Counted from the first letter of the stretch, positions 39,232-48,329 are shown. The stretch: DNA of 64,000 nt from an uncultured Bacteroidales bacterium (GCA_902774055.1 CACYGX010000007.1:62001-126000); one strand, 5' to 3'. Notes: generated by a model from the sequence alone, not told the origin. Numbers and translations: made by a program.

Positions 39232-39331
39232 CTACAGATTTCCCCACCAGCTCTTCCAGTGATTGTCCCGCCCGTCCAGTGCAGCCGCGGTCAGCGGCGG
39301 TCCAGCTCGTCCAGGGCAGTCCAGGGGGGAT

Positions 39332-39361
39332 AAAAAAAAGACGACCCGGAGTCGGGTCGCC
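39332..39361 (-). terminator. Hairpin terminator of the 39.4-kb surface protein gene
   Basis: The stem GGCGACCCGAC / GGGTCGTC is followed on the minus strand by eight T bases. The same stem sequence recurs after the paralogue at 41821-41856. Confidence 0.88.
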
Positions 39362-39388
39362 TTTTTTAGTTAGCTTGAAGCAAATGGA

Positions 39389-41200
39389 TTACTTCATAAC
39401 CTTAACAGCGCTGGTGGTGCCGTCGGTGTAGGTGGTAACAACGATGGTTACACCATTAGCCTCGGTCATCTCCTGACCAGCGAGGTTGAAGAAGCGCTGG
39501 CTAGCAACGGTCTTGCCGTTCATCAGCTCGTTAACACCAGTCTTGGGTGAGATAACGAAGGTGTCAGTATCAGATGTTGACCTATCCTCACCATCTACGG
39601 TATAAGCCTCTACGGTGTAGGTACCGTCAGCGGTTACGTGGATAGCTTGGTCACCTGCTACCCAATTACCCTCGAAGTGAGCACCCTCGGGACCATTGAT
39701 GATGTAGTGAACAGTATAACCAGCAGGAGCCTCGAAGGTTACATCATAGTAGTGACCATCAACCTGGTTGGTGTGACCCTCATCCTCGCTAGCCTGACCG
39801 GGAGTAGCAACGATGTTGGGCTCGGGCAGCTGAGCCTTAACAACGAAGGTCTTGTCTTCGTTAGTGGGATAGAAGTCCTCACCATCACCATCATTGTCGG
39901 TACGAACGGTAACGGTTACATTGATGTCGGGCTGGCCGTAAGCGGGACGAGGAACAACATAGGCACCATTAACGGGCTCACCATCAACGATGAGCTGAGC
40001 ATTGGGGCCAGTGGGAGTTACCTCATAGGTGGTGGGAGTTACAACAACCTGGATGTCACCAGGAGTTGAGGGCTGAGCGGGAGCCTTAACGGTGAAGGTC
40101 TTGCTGTCGTGATCAGACTCGGTCTTGCCGTTGGGGCCTTCAGCATAAGCCTCGATGGTGTAGGTACCAGGAGTGGTGAAGTGCATGGGGCCATCATAAG
40201 GAGCGTAAGCCTTAGCACCAGCCTCGGTTACCTGATACATAACGGTTGCACCTTCCTCAGCAGCGATCTCAACGGTTACATCGGTGGTGTTGTCGTTGAG
40301 AACAGTGATAACGGGCTTCTGGGCCTGACCAGCGGGCTCAGCGGTAACGGTAACAGCCTGCTCAGCGTGTACAGACTCGGTCTTGCCGTTGGGGCCTACA
40401 GCGTAAGCATAAACGGTGTACTCACCGGGAACGTCCAAAACGAAGGGAGCGGTGTACTCGGTCCAGTTCTCGTTGTCAAGGCTGTAGTACAGGGTAGCAC
40501 CCTCCTCACCAGTGATGGTGATGGTCTGTGCATACTGACCAGCTACAAAGATCTCGGGAGTCTGAGCCTGTACGGGAGCATCCTGCTCAACGGTGATGTG
40601 CAGCACGCGGGTACGGGTAACACCATCGGTGATGGGGCCACGATCGTCCTTACCACTGGTGGGCTGGGTTTGGATAACAACATCACCACCGGTGAAGGTC
40701 TGAGCGAACTGGAAGGTAACGGTGAACATGTAGTTATCGCCAACGTAGTCACCGGGTTCCCACTTAATAGAACCATAGCTTACGGGATCATCCTCATCGG
40801 GATCCATGCCATCGGTGTACCAATAACCACCAAGAACACCTACGGTTGCGATGTAACGGGTGTTGCTCTGAGCGGAACCTACCTCGATGTTAGCGGTCTT
40901 GTCCTGATAAGTATTATTCTTGTAAGTAATACTCATACCGGGGCCAGCAGCACCGTCAGCACGCATGGTTATGCCCTCGGGAAGAACGTTCAGACCAGCT
41001 TCGCTACCGAAGTCAACAGTCCAAGAGTTTACATAAGCATCAAAGTGAGCATAAACGCGCGCCTGCACGCGGCGTGCAGAGCCAGAGGTCTGCGCCAGCA
41101 TCTCCTTCGATACCTCGAAGTCCTCAACATAGAAGTACTCTTCAGCGCAGAGACTACCTGCCATCAAAAGAGCAGCGAGAGTAAATAAAAATTTCTTCAT
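39389..41200 (-). CDS. Secreted surface protein with a cohesin-like N-terminal domain, Ig/CHB-type repeats and a C-terminal tag
   Basis: 603 residues, paralogous to the 41.9-kb gene. Signal peptide 1-19 (LMAGSLCA). Residues 20-200 are a beta domain (YFYVEDFEVSKEMLAQT, AHFDAYVNSWTVDFG, LPEGITMRADG, SIKWEPGDY) whose layout resembles a cohesin: a strand pattern around a mobile LPEG loop and a closing TFQFAQTFTG. Several Ig/CHB_HEX_C-like modules follow (IFVAGQYAQTITITGEEGAT and repeats with AYAVGPNGKTES / AYAEGPNGKTES). The C-terminal tag (FFNLAGQEMTEANGVTIVVT ... KVMK) is shared with two other proteins here. Codon use is strongly biased (GGT, GTT, ACC, AAC), suggesting very high expression. No enzyme motif is seen; cohesin relation is inference. 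Confidence 0.78.
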   Translation of the reverse strand: MKKFLFTLAALLMAGSLCAEEYFYVEDFEVSKEMLAQTSGSARRVQARVYAHFDAYVNSWTVDFGSEAGLNVLPEGITMRADGAAGPGMSITYKNNTYQDKTANIEVGSAQSNTRYIATVGVLGGYWYTDGMDPDEDDPVSYGSIKWEPGDYVGDNYMFTVTFQFAQTFTGGDVVIQTQPTSGKDDRGPITDGVTRTRVLHITVEQDAPVQAQTPEIFVAGQYAQTITITGEEGATLYYSLDNENWTEYTAPFVLDVPGEYTVYAYAVGPNGKTESVHAEQAVTVTAEPAGQAQKPVITVLNDNTTDVTVEIAAEEGATVMYQVTEAGAKAYAPYDGPMHFTTPGTYTIEAYAEGPNGKTESDHDSKTFTVKAPAQPSTPGDIQVVVTPTTYEVTPTGPNAQLIVDGEPVNGAYVVPRPAYGQPDINVTVTVRTDNDGDGEDFYPTNEDKTFVVKAQLPEPNIVATPGQASEDEGHTNQVDGHYYDVTFEAPAGYTVHYIINGPEGAHFEGNWVAGDQAIHVTADGTYTVEAYTVDGEDRSTSDTDTFVISPKTGVNELMNGKTVASQRFFNLAGQEMTEANGVTIVVTTYTDGTTSAVKVMK

Positions 41201-41570
41201 AATTTGAATAAAATTTTAAAAATTAATAAAAGTTATAAAAAAGTAATTAAACGTTTCTTTAAGCAAGCATAAAGCGGAAAATGTATATTCATCAAAATCG
41301 TCAAAGAGTCTCGGATAAACTAAACTTCGTCTAGGTAATAATTCGTCATTTTTAATGGTAATGTATGTCTTAATCGGTCAAAGATCGTTGTTTCACTCGT
41401 CAAGGGTCACCAGATAACAATGCTAGCCTGGGTGCTCGGTACGCTAGGTTTTCCTATCGCCTTCAAGCCCCAGAGCCATGCCGTAATTTTGTCTATCGTT
41501 GCGCATATTCATAATGCTCTGGACTAACGTAGATTTTTTAGGACGATGCTTACTGGTTCATCTTGTGATG

Positions 41571-41601
41571 CAAAGATAGGTCATATTTTGGGACTGGCAA
41601 A
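41571..41601 (-). promoter_or_regulatory. Promoter of the 39.4-kb surface protein gene
   Basis: The minus strand reads TTTG, 19 bases, TATCTTTG, an exact match to both elements. The start codon is about 370 bases downstream, so the leader is unusually long. Confidence 0.75.
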
Positions 41602-41751
41602 GAAAAAATGATTTTTTTTTAAAAAAAATTCGTTTCCACGCCCCTCCCCTACCGGAAACCGTCTATACCGCCCTGACTGAGCGACAACAGACAAGGGGAG
41701 AATGATCTACACATTATATATTATAATGGTGCCACGCTGTTGATGGCGGAC

Positions 41752-41779
41752 GTAGGGCCTCGCCTTGACGTGGTCCTAC
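41752..41779. repeat. Dispersed palindromic element, copy 3
   Basis: It has arms GTAGGGCCTCGCC and its near-complement TGACGTGGTCCTAC around the centre. It differs from the reverse complement of copy 1 at two positions. Confidence 0.7.
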
Positions 41780-41820
41780 AGCCAATATCATGTAGCCATG
41801 CTATGGTCAGGTGGGATGAT

Positions 41821-41856
41821 GAAAAAAGGCGACCCGGAGTGTCGGGTCGCCTTTTT
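41821..41856 (-). terminator. Hairpin terminator of the 41.9-kb surface protein gene
   Basis: The stem AAAGGCGACCCG / CGGGTCGCCTTT has a 6-nt loop and ends in TTTTTTC on the minus strand. It lies 46 bases past the stop. Confidence 0.88.
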
Positions 41857-41902
41857 AGGATTCTCTTTCAGCCACATGTAGGGGGCCGATCGCTTAGATG
41901 AT

Positions 41903-43522
41903 TTACTTCATCACCTTGGTAGCGCTGGTGGTACCGTCGGTGTAGGTGGTAACAACGATGGTTACACCGTTAGCCTCGGTCATCTCCTGACCAGCGAGGT
42001 TGAAGAAGCGCTGGCTAGCAACGGTCTTGCCGTTGATCATCTCGTCGATACCGGTGGTGGTAGCCTGAGCAGCGTATACATAGTAGTCGCCATCAAGACC
42101 GATAGCAACACCCAGGTTGTAGTTGTAACCTACGGGCAGGGTGTAGCAACCATCAGCCTTATCCAGAGGATTGCTCATAGCAGTGCCAAGAACGGTCTCA
42201 ACCTCACCATCAACGCCCCAACGAGTGCCGTCGATCATGAAGAAGTAGTCAACAACGGGACGCTCCTCGGTCTCGGGATCGAAACCGCCGAAGAGGTCAT
42301 AGTTGAAGGCAACGGTAGTGGTGTAGTCACCATTGTCACCAACGAAGAGCTGGTACCACTCCAGACCGCCGAACTGGTTGATAGCAACCAGCCAGAAGCC
42401 CTGCATGTGGGGATCAACGGGCTCGCCACCCAGAGCGGGAACGGGAACCTCGAGAGTAGCAGCAGCACTGATCTCCTTACCATCCTCCTGAGCGAAGGCG
42501 GTTACGAGAACGCTGGTATCCTCCTCGCCACGGGGAACGATGTAAGGATTCTCAACCAACTCGTTGTTTACGTACATGGTAATAACACCGTTACCGGTAG
42601 CGGTGATGATCACCTCGGTCTCGGTGGTCTCGTAAGTGATAACGGGAGCATCGGTTACTACAGGAGGTTGGGGAGCTTCCCAGTTAACAATGAAGCTACC
42701 GGTCAGGTCGTTGTAACCCTCAGCAGTAACCACAACATCGAAGACGTTAACACCATCAACGAGCTGGAGAGCCTCGCCATTGTAAGCCTCACCATTAACG
42801 GTGATGGTTACATCCTCTTCACCAGTGTAAGAGATGGTAACAGTACCCTCCTCGGTGGGATCGCTAACTACGATCTGGCCCTGGAGATCCTCCTTGGGCT
42901 GCTCACCACCCTCAACGGTGATGTGGCAAATGCGCTCATTAACCTGGTTCTTGGGGCAAACCTCACCACGGTCATCAGTACCACTTGCGGGGCGGGTAAC
43001 GATTGCCAAGTCGCAACCAGTGAAGTCCTGAGCGAACTGGAAGGTTACATAGAACATGCAGTCATAGTCACCGGGTTCCCACTTGATGCTACCATAAGTT
43101 ACGGGATCGTCCTCATCGGGATCCAAGCCCTCGGGATACCAATAACCAGCAGTAACACCCACGGTTGCGATGTAACGGGTGTTGTTCTGAGCAGAACCTA
43201 CCTCGATGTTAGCAACACCGTCAGCACCATTGTTCTTCATGTAATTGATGGTCATGCCAGGACCAGCAGTACCATCAGCACGCATAGTAATACCCTCGGG
43301 CAATACGTTTTCACCAAGACCTACGCCACCGAAGTCAACCTGCCATGAGTTAACGTAGTAGTCAAAATGGGCCTTCACGGGCACTTGCACGCGACGATCC
43401 TTGGCAGCGGTCTGAGCCAGCATCTCCTGTGATACCTCAAAGTCATCAACAAAGAAGTACTCCTCGGCGCAAAGGCTACCTGCCATCAGCAGAGCAGCAA
43501 GAGTAAATAAAAATTTCTTCAT
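41903..43522 (-). CDS. Secreted surface protein with a cohesin-like N-terminal domain, paralogue of the 39.4-kb gene
   Basis: 539 residues. Signal peptide and first 30 residues are almost identical to the neighbour (MKKFLFTLAALLMAGSLCAE). The N-terminal beta domain (20-205; YFFVDDFEVSQEMLAQT, VPVKAHFDYYVNSWQVDFGG, LPEGITMRADG, FQFAQDFTG) is conserved, while the middle differs: two Ig-like modules (VSDPTEEGTVTISYTGEEDV; APVITYETTETEVIITATG) and then an alpha/beta-looking region with WLVAINQFGGLEWYQLFVGD that may be a carbohydrate-binding module. The C-terminal 50 residues again match the neighbour nearly exactly at DNA level. Strong promoter and biased codons suggest abundant expression. Function is probably binding or scaffolding, not catalysis (inference). 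Confidence 0.78.
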   Translation of the reverse strand: MKKFLFTLAALLMAGSLCAEEYFFVDDFEVSQEMLAQTAAKDRRVQVPVKAHFDYYVNSWQVDFGGVGLGENVLPEGITMRADGTAGPGMTINYMKNNGADGVANIEVGSAQNNTRYIATVGVTAGYWYPEGLDPDEDDPVTYGSIKWEPGDYDCMFYVTFQFAQDFTGCDLAIVTRPASGTDDRGEVCPKNQVNERICHITVEGGEQPKEDLQGQIVVSDPTEEGTVTISYTGEEDVTITVNGEAYNGEALQLVDGVNVFDVVVTAEGYNDLTGSFIVNWEAPQPPVVTDAPVITYETTETEVIITATGNGVITMYVNNELVENPYIVPRGEEDTSVLVTAFAQEDGKEISAAATLEVPVPALGGEPVDPHMQGFWLVAINQFGGLEWYQLFVGDNGDYTTTVAFNYDLFGGFDPETEERPVVDYFFMIDGTRWGVDGEVETVLGTAMSNPLDKADGCYTLPVGYNYNLGVAIGLDGDYYVYAAQATTTGIDEMINGKTVASQRFFNLAGQEMTEANGVTIVVTTYTDGTTSATKVMK

Positions 43523-43929
43523 AATAGAAATTGATTTAAAATGTTAATAATAAATAGTAATACTTAAAAGTTAAATGTTATCTATTCGTCTCGTAAGTCG
43601 CTAAAAGTCAAATCATTCGTCATATACCAAAGGGTTCCGGAATAACTATCATTCATGTTTTTTCTGTCACTTAAATGCTTAGTTGCAAGTCGTAGTCCTA
43701 TTTGTTTTTTCACATTTATATTATGAAAAAAGTATATTCTTGGGGGCAAAGTTAAAGCATTTTGAAGAAACAACAAAAAAAAACGAACTTTTTTTTCAAA
43801 AAAAACACACTGAATCCAATGCCGCATTGCCACTCCCCAAACGGGGAATGGGACGAATGACAAAAATGGCACTGAAAATCTCGTATAAAAACTATAAATA
43901 CAGTATTTTATGGTCACTGAACACGGTCC
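43523..43929. other. 407-bp intergenic region, leader and promoter of the 41.9-kb gene
   Basis: It contains an AT-rich leader of about 220 nt, the promoter at 43747-43777, and a hairpin (CACTCCCC-AAAC-GGGGAATG, 43831-43850) that may terminate the gene at 43930. The minus-strand open frame at 43582-43917 spans the promoter and does not look coding. Confidence 0.65.
43747..43777 (-). promoter_or_regulatory. Promoter of the 41.9-kb surface protein gene
   Basis: The minus strand reads TTTG, 19 bases, TAACTTTG, matching both elements. The start codon is about 225 bases downstream. Confidence 0.75.
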
Positions 43930-45114
43930 TCAAAAGATGAGGCAGATACCGACGTAAAGCCAGTGGGCGACAATGGCGGCAATGAGGCCACCGATGGTGT
44001 GCGAGATGATGGCGCGTGAAGTCAACTCGCGGTAGTGCATCGAGTCGAGCATGGCAGTGTGGGTGCTCAGGAAGCCGCTCCAGCACATGCCGATGGCCGT
44101 GAACACGGCAATGGCGTTGCCATCGACCCACCCCTCCTGGATGAATCGGGGCACCAGACCGAGGGCAGCACCAACGGCGCCAAGGGCGGTGATGGGGAAA
44201 CCGATGAGATGGGGATCCTCAAAGCCAAAGAGTACCTTGAAGACGATGCTGATCTTGTCTCCCAGCCATGGCAGGACGCCGACGCCCTCATAGGCCGCGC
44301 CGGTGTAAGTGCCGTCGGCGCTGGGCGAGAAGGTGAGAATCATCACCAGCGACGAGATGATGATGACGCCCGGGATGATGGCCAGGCCGACGTCCACACC
44401 CGTGCGACCGCCGTCAAGCAGGGAGTTGAGAATGCGCAGGAAGAGCGACTTGTACTCCTCGTGCTCGACCTTGAGGTCGTCCTCGGTGAGTTCGCAGGCC
44501 GGCTCCTCGGCATACTCGGGGTGGGTCTTCTTGACAAAATACTGCATCAGTCGCGTGGAAACCATGCAACCGAAGATGGCTCCAACGAGTCCAATAAGCG
44601 GCTCGGAGAAATAACCGTAACCCATCATGAAGACGATGACAATCAAGCCCATACCGAAGGCCGTGCCGAAGTTGGTCAGCGAGATGAACTGGTATTTCTT
44701 GAAGTGAGATGCGAAGCGCTTGTCCTGGGACAGGGTGATGATGGCCGGGTTATCGCTGAGGAAAGTGAGCACAGCACCCAGCGAAGCCATTCCCGGAAGG
44801 TTGAACAGGGGTTTCATGAGCGGTCGCAGCCCTTTCTCGAGCAAGTCAACGACACCAAACTCAACGAACAATCGTCCGATGGCACCCGTGATGACACAGA
44901 CCGCCATGAGGAAGAAGCAGGTGTTCAACAAGAGGTCGTGGGCCGTGTGCATGACGGTGTTGAGCATGTTGGCAGCACCCATCTTGACGGCCAGGCCGCC
45001 AAAGAGTGCAACAACAATAGACAGGCAGATGACACCACTGAAACGATGACGCGCGCGCTTCAAGGAACGGATGTACCTCTTGGCAAGCGACATGTGCAAT
45101 CTACGCATTCTCAT
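43930..45114 (-). CDS. Gate-domain (nucleoside recognition-like) multi-pass membrane protein
   Basis: 394 residues with about eight to ten membrane segments. GVICLSIVVALFGGLAVKMG and LNTCFFLMAVCVITGAIGRL begin two halves, and LTFLSDNPAIITLSQDKRF and GMCWSGFLSTHTAMLDSMHY lie at matching places in each, as in Gate-domain proteins related to sporulation/nucleoside-recognition families (CD0519/CD1768-type). The basic N-terminus (MRMRRLHMSLAKRYIRSLKR) is cytoplasmic; an acidic loop lies at about 210-240. It may be a transporter of unknown substrate. The start is one of three close Met codons. It is monocistronic. Confidence 0.75.
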   Translation of the reverse strand: MRMRRLHMSLAKRYIRSLKRARHRFSGVICLSIVVALFGGLAVKMGAANMLNTVMHTAHDLLLNTCFFLMAVCVITGAIGRLFVEFGVVDLLEKGLRPLMKPLFNLPGMASLGAVLTFLSDNPAIITLSQDKRFASHFKKYQFISLTNFGTAFGMGLIVIVFMMGYGYFSEPLIGLVGAIFGCMVSTRLMQYFVKKTHPEYAEEPACELTEDDLKVEHEEYKSLFLRILNSLLDGGRTGVDVGLAIIPGVIIISSLVMILTFSPSADGTYTGAAYEGVGVLPWLGDKISIVFKVLFGFEDPHLIGFPITALGAVGAALGLVPRFIQEGWVDGNAIAVFTAIGMCWSGFLSTHTAMLDSMHYRELTSRAIISHTIGGLIAAIVAHWLYVGICLIF

Positions 45115-45173
45115 GATTTAGCAAGTTTTTTTGTTTCTTGAAATTAATTAGTTTGGTGGTTAGAAAGGCGCTG

Positions 45174-45181
45174 CAAAGGTA
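45174..45181 (-). promoter_or_regulatory. -7 element of the gate-domain gene
   Basis: The minus strand reads TACCTTTG, 59 bases ahead of the start. No TTTG at the usual distance; an ATTG lies 16 bases upstream. Confidence 0.45.
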
Positions 45182-45363
45182 GGGATTTTTTGGTTAACAA
45201 TTGAAAGTTTTCAATAATTTATTACATCGGCAGGGGCGCTGCACACGGGCCCTGCGGGGCTAATGCGAATTTGACGAATTTAACTTATTATCAATCAATT
45301 CGATACATTAGAGAAATTTGGATTAAAAAACTACTAGGGACAACTATTAGGGATGTTGCACAT

Positions 45364-45397
45364 AAAAACCCTGCCGACGACATAGTGCGGCAGGGTT
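45364..45397 (-). terminator. Hairpin terminator of the 45.4-kb barrel gene
   Basis: Perfect 10-bp arms AACCCTGCCG / CGGCAGGGTT with an 11-nt loop end in TTTTTATG on the minus strand. Confidence 0.85.
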
Positions 45398-45422
45398 ATA
45401 CATCATTTGTTTTATACTTTTA

Positions 45423-48257
45423 TCAGAAGGGAGGACGTCCACCGGGACGACCACCGCCAAAGCCGCGGCCTCCTCCCCAACCTCCAGGACCCCAGCGATC
45501 AGCGTTGCGGTCCTTGGGCTGCTCACCCTTCTTGAAGGTGTTGAAACGGTAGGTGAACGTGAGCATGCCGTAACGGCCCAGGGAGTTGTAGATGGCATCC
45601 TCGATGTAGTTGGCCGTGACATTGCGGAAGATGTTCTTGCGCTGGCCCAGGATGTCATAGACCGAGAGGGTCACGGCAGCCTGCTTGTCAGCCAGGAACT
45701 GGTAAGCTACCGAGCCGTTCCATATCCACTGTGCACTGTTGTAACCGGCACTGTAGCCGCTGGTGGTGCTATACCTCAAATCGGTACTGATGACCAAGCC
45801 GAAGGGGGCTGAATAGGTGCCGTCGAACATGCCGCCCCACGTGTGGATGTTGCGGTTGCTGGCAGTAGTGACGGTGTTGGCCGTGGTCTGGAAACTGTAG
45901 CGGGGACGCAACTCGATGTCAAAGACGCTGTTGCGAAACGCCAGACCCGGCGAGTAGTTGATGAACCAGGTATTGCTGCGGTTCTCGATGTCGTTGTTGA
46001 TACCCTTGGTCACCGAGTAGCGGGTGAACATGTGACTGGTGAAGTACCATACCTTGCTGGATCCGAAGGGGAAACTCAACATATTCATCGCCATAGCGCT
46101 CCACACGCCATCCACGTTGGTGTAACTGGTGATGCGGCCACCCGTTTCGGCATCATAGGTCGTGGTCGAGACAATGCTGTTCTGGGCAAAATCGACATTC
46201 ATCATCGCCATGATGCTGCGCTGAGCGCCCTGTGCAAAGTCGCCGAAGCGCAGGTTGATGTTGTGATTGAAGGTGGGCTTCAACTCGGGGTTACCGATAA
46301 CGATGTTCAGCGGGTTGCTCTCGTCGGCCACAGGCTGCAACTGGGCGATACTGGGCTGATTGGCACGCATGAAGTAGTTGAAATTGAGGTTGCGGGTATC
46401 GGTGAACTTGTAACGGAAACGCGCATAGGGGGCTACCGACCACGCCCAGCGCTCCTTGATGTTGCGGGCGCTGTTGATGAGGTCTTTGCTCTTGGACATG
46501 GCGCTGTTGACGGTAAGGCCCACATTCAGGTTATAGGCCTTGCGGACCTGACGGAAACCGACGCTGAACTGCTGGTTGTAGAACGTGTTGCGGAAACTGT
46601 TGGACAGGCCCTCGTTCCAGTCCTTGGACGTAATCGTGCCACCGGGCCAGATGCCATCACGGTCATTGTCATAGACCAGCTTGTCGCTCGTGGTGTAACG
46701 GTAGTTACCGCGATAGGAGAACTCCAAGAAACGGGCATTTTTCACGTCGCCGATAGGCTCAGTCCACGAGATGCGGCCCGTGAAGTTGTGAGTCTTGCGG
46801 CGGTTATTGGCCGTCTGGTCGATGAGTTCGCCGCCATCGGGCAAGAGGTAGTAGGTGTTGTCGGTATAGGTGTCACCATCCTCGCGCACATCGCTGTAAC
46901 GGTAGTTGAGCATCAGGCTCTGGCTGCGACCCGGGTGGCTGGCCACCTTGTGGTTATAGATGAGTCGTGCGCCCCACTCATAGCTCTTGCCGTCGTTGAA
47001 AAAGTTGCTGAAACTGCGGTTCACGCGGGTCCTTGCCGCATCGCCGGCACGGGTGAGCGACGAGTCGCTGCGCTCGCTCTTGTTGAAGTTGAACGAGAAG
47101 TTGGGGCGGAAGTCGATGGTGTTGTTGGAGTCCACCTCCCACTTGATGCGGAAGTCACCACGCAGGTTGTGACTCTTGTCACGGGCAGCAGTGTTGGCAT
47201 CGTAGTAACTGGTCGAGTCCTCGAAGAGGTACTGGCGCGCCGTGCTGGTGCGTGTGTCGCGGTCACTGTGACTATACATGATGTCACCACCCACGCGGAA
47301 GTGCTCATCGTCCTTGCTGCCGACATTGAAATTAATACCGGCATACTGCGACGAGGTCACGCCACGGTCACCGCCAAATCGCTGGAAACGGCCCGAGGCC
47401 CCGTCGCCAAAGCCCAGGTTGTTCACATTGTTACCGCCACCTAATAAGGTAAACTGGTTACCGTCGCGGAAGTGGTTGATCATCGTGTTGCCCGTATAGC
47501 GGTTGTCGGTGCCATAGCCCGCATTGACGTTGCCAAACCAGCCGTTGTTCATGCCCTTCTTGACAGTCAAGTTGATGACAGTCTCGTCTTCGCCATCGTC
47601 AACGCCTGTCAGACGGGCCAGGTCGCTCTTGCGGTCAACAATCTGGAGTTTGTTGATCATGTCGGCTGGGATGTTCTTACTGGCCACCGTGGGGTCGTCG
47701 CTGAAGAACTCCTTGCCATCGATAAGGATTTTCTTGACTTCCTTGCCGTTGGCAGTGATTTTGCCGTCACTACCGACCTCAACACCAGGCAGACGCTTGA
47801 GCAGGTCCTCAACAACGGCATTGGCCTGGGTCTTGTAGGTATCGGCATTGAACTCAATCGTGTCCTCCTTGACGACAATGGGGCTCTTGACGCCCACAAC
47901 GACAGCCTCCTTGAGCATGATGGTGTTAGGATCCATCTTGACCACACCGATGTTCACGTCACGACCGTCGTCGCCGACTGTAACGTGCTTAATGACATCG
48001 TTATAGCCCAGATAGGAGAAGCGCAGCAGGTATTTTCCTGCCTTGACTCCCTTGATGTTAAAAACGCCATTGAAGTCGGTCGTGGTGCCCTTGACCATGG
48101 TACTGTCCTTGTTGGCCATGAGCAGTTTGACGGTAGCTTCGATCAGCTCGGTAGTGTCTTGTGAGTCCACCAGCACGCCGTTGATAACTGCAGCATGAGA
48201 CGACAGTGGCAACAGGCAGCTGACCGCTATGAAGAGTAAAAAAATGGCTTTCTTCAT
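45423..48257 (-). CDS. Outer-membrane beta-barrel protein with carboxypeptidase-regulatory and plug-like domains (OMP_b-brl_3-type)
   Basis: 944 residues. Signal peptide 1-22 (PLSSHAA). A CarboxypepD_reg-like domain (about 23-110; GVLVDSQDTTELIEATVKL, TTTDFNGVFNIKGVKAG) precedes a plug-like domain (about 125-235; KRLPGVEVGSDGKITANGKE, VKKILIDGKEFFSDDP) and a large barrel to about 915. The final 25 residues are a Gly/Pro/Arg-rich tail (WGGGRGFGGGRPGGRPP). This architecture fits TonB-dependent-receptor-like barrels that lack a SusD partner. No classical TonB box is obvious, and the cargo is unknown. It has its own promoter and terminator, divergent from the dehydrogenase gene. Confidence 0.88.
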   Translation of the reverse strand: MKKAIFLLFIAVSCLLPLSSHAAVINGVLVDSQDTTELIEATVKLLMANKDSTMVKGTTTDFNGVFNIKGVKAGKYLLRFSYLGYNDVIKHVTVGDDGRDVNIGVVKMDPNTIMLKEAVVVGVKSPIVVKEDTIEFNADTYKTQANAVVEDLLKRLPGVEVGSDGKITANGKEVKKILIDGKEFFSDDPTVASKNIPADMINKLQIVDRKSDLARLTGVDDGEDETVINLTVKKGMNNGWFGNVNAGYGTDNRYTGNTMINHFRDGNQFTLLGGGNNVNNLGFGDGASGRFQRFGGDRGVTSSQYAGINFNVGSKDDEHFRVGGDIMYSHSDRDTRTSTARQYLFEDSTSYYDANTAARDKSHNLRGDFRIKWEVDSNNTIDFRPNFSFNFNKSERSDSSLTRAGDAARTRVNRSFSNFFNDGKSYEWGARLIYNHKVASHPGRSQSLMLNYRYSDVREDGDTYTDNTYYLLPDGGELIDQTANNRRKTHNFTGRISWTEPIGDVKNARFLEFSYRGNYRYTTSDKLVYDNDRDGIWPGGTITSKDWNEGLSNSFRNTFYNQQFSVGFRQVRKAYNLNVGLTVNSAMSKSKDLINSARNIKERWAWSVAPYARFRYKFTDTRNLNFNYFMRANQPSIAQLQPVADESNPLNIVIGNPELKPTFNHNINLRFGDFAQGAQRSIMAMMNVDFAQNSIVSTTTYDAETGGRITSYTNVDGVWSAMAMNMLSFPFGSSKVWYFTSHMFTRYSVTKGINNDIENRSNTWFINYSPGLAFRNSVFDIELRPRYSFQTTANTVTTASNRNIHTWGGMFDGTYSAPFGLVISTDLRYSTTSGYSAGYNSAQWIWNGSVAYQFLADKQAAVTLSVYDILGQRKNIFRNVTANYIEDAIYNSLGRYGMLTFTYRFNTFKKGEQPKDRNADRWGPGGWGGGRGFGGGRPGGRPPF

Positions 48258-48297
48258 AAATTAAATCTTTTTCTTTCTAAAGTGTAATTTGATGGTG

Positions 48298-48329
48298 CAA
48301 AGTTACTGAAAGTGGCCAAACGCCACAAA
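48298..48329 (-). promoter_or_regulatory. Promoter of the 45.4-kb barrel gene
   Basis: The minus strand reads TTTG, 20 bases, TAACTTTG. The -7 element ends 40 bases ahead of the start codon. Confidence 0.75.

Larger units (their letters stand above)
41201..41902. other. 702-bp intergenic region between tandem paralogues
   Basis: From left to right on the plus strand: an AT-rich leader of about 365 nt for the 39.4-kb gene, in which TCGTC recurs about five times between 41298 and 41400; the promoter at 41571-41601; an A/T tract; palindromic repeat copy 3; and the terminator of the upstream paralogue. No open frame of note. Confidence 0.7.
45115..45422. other. 308-bp intergenic region
   Basis: It holds the -7 element of the 43.9-kb gene, a GC-rich stretch with GCAGGGG...GGCCCTGC (45232-45257) and the terminator of the barrel gene. 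A short plus-strand open frame starting at 45271 runs antisense into the barrel gene and is not coding. Confidence 0.65.

Noticed and set aside
41201..41570. Known riboswitch in the long leader
   Set aside because: I could not match any conserved riboswitch core by eye; only a long AT-rich leader can be claimed.
43582..43917. 111-residue minus-strand open frame ahead of the 41.9-kb gene
   Set aside because: It overlaps an exact -33/-7 promoter and AT-rich leader, with composition unlike coding sequence.
45843..47444. 533-residue plus-strand open frame
   Set aside because: It is antisense to the large barrel gene and has no signal peptide or motif.
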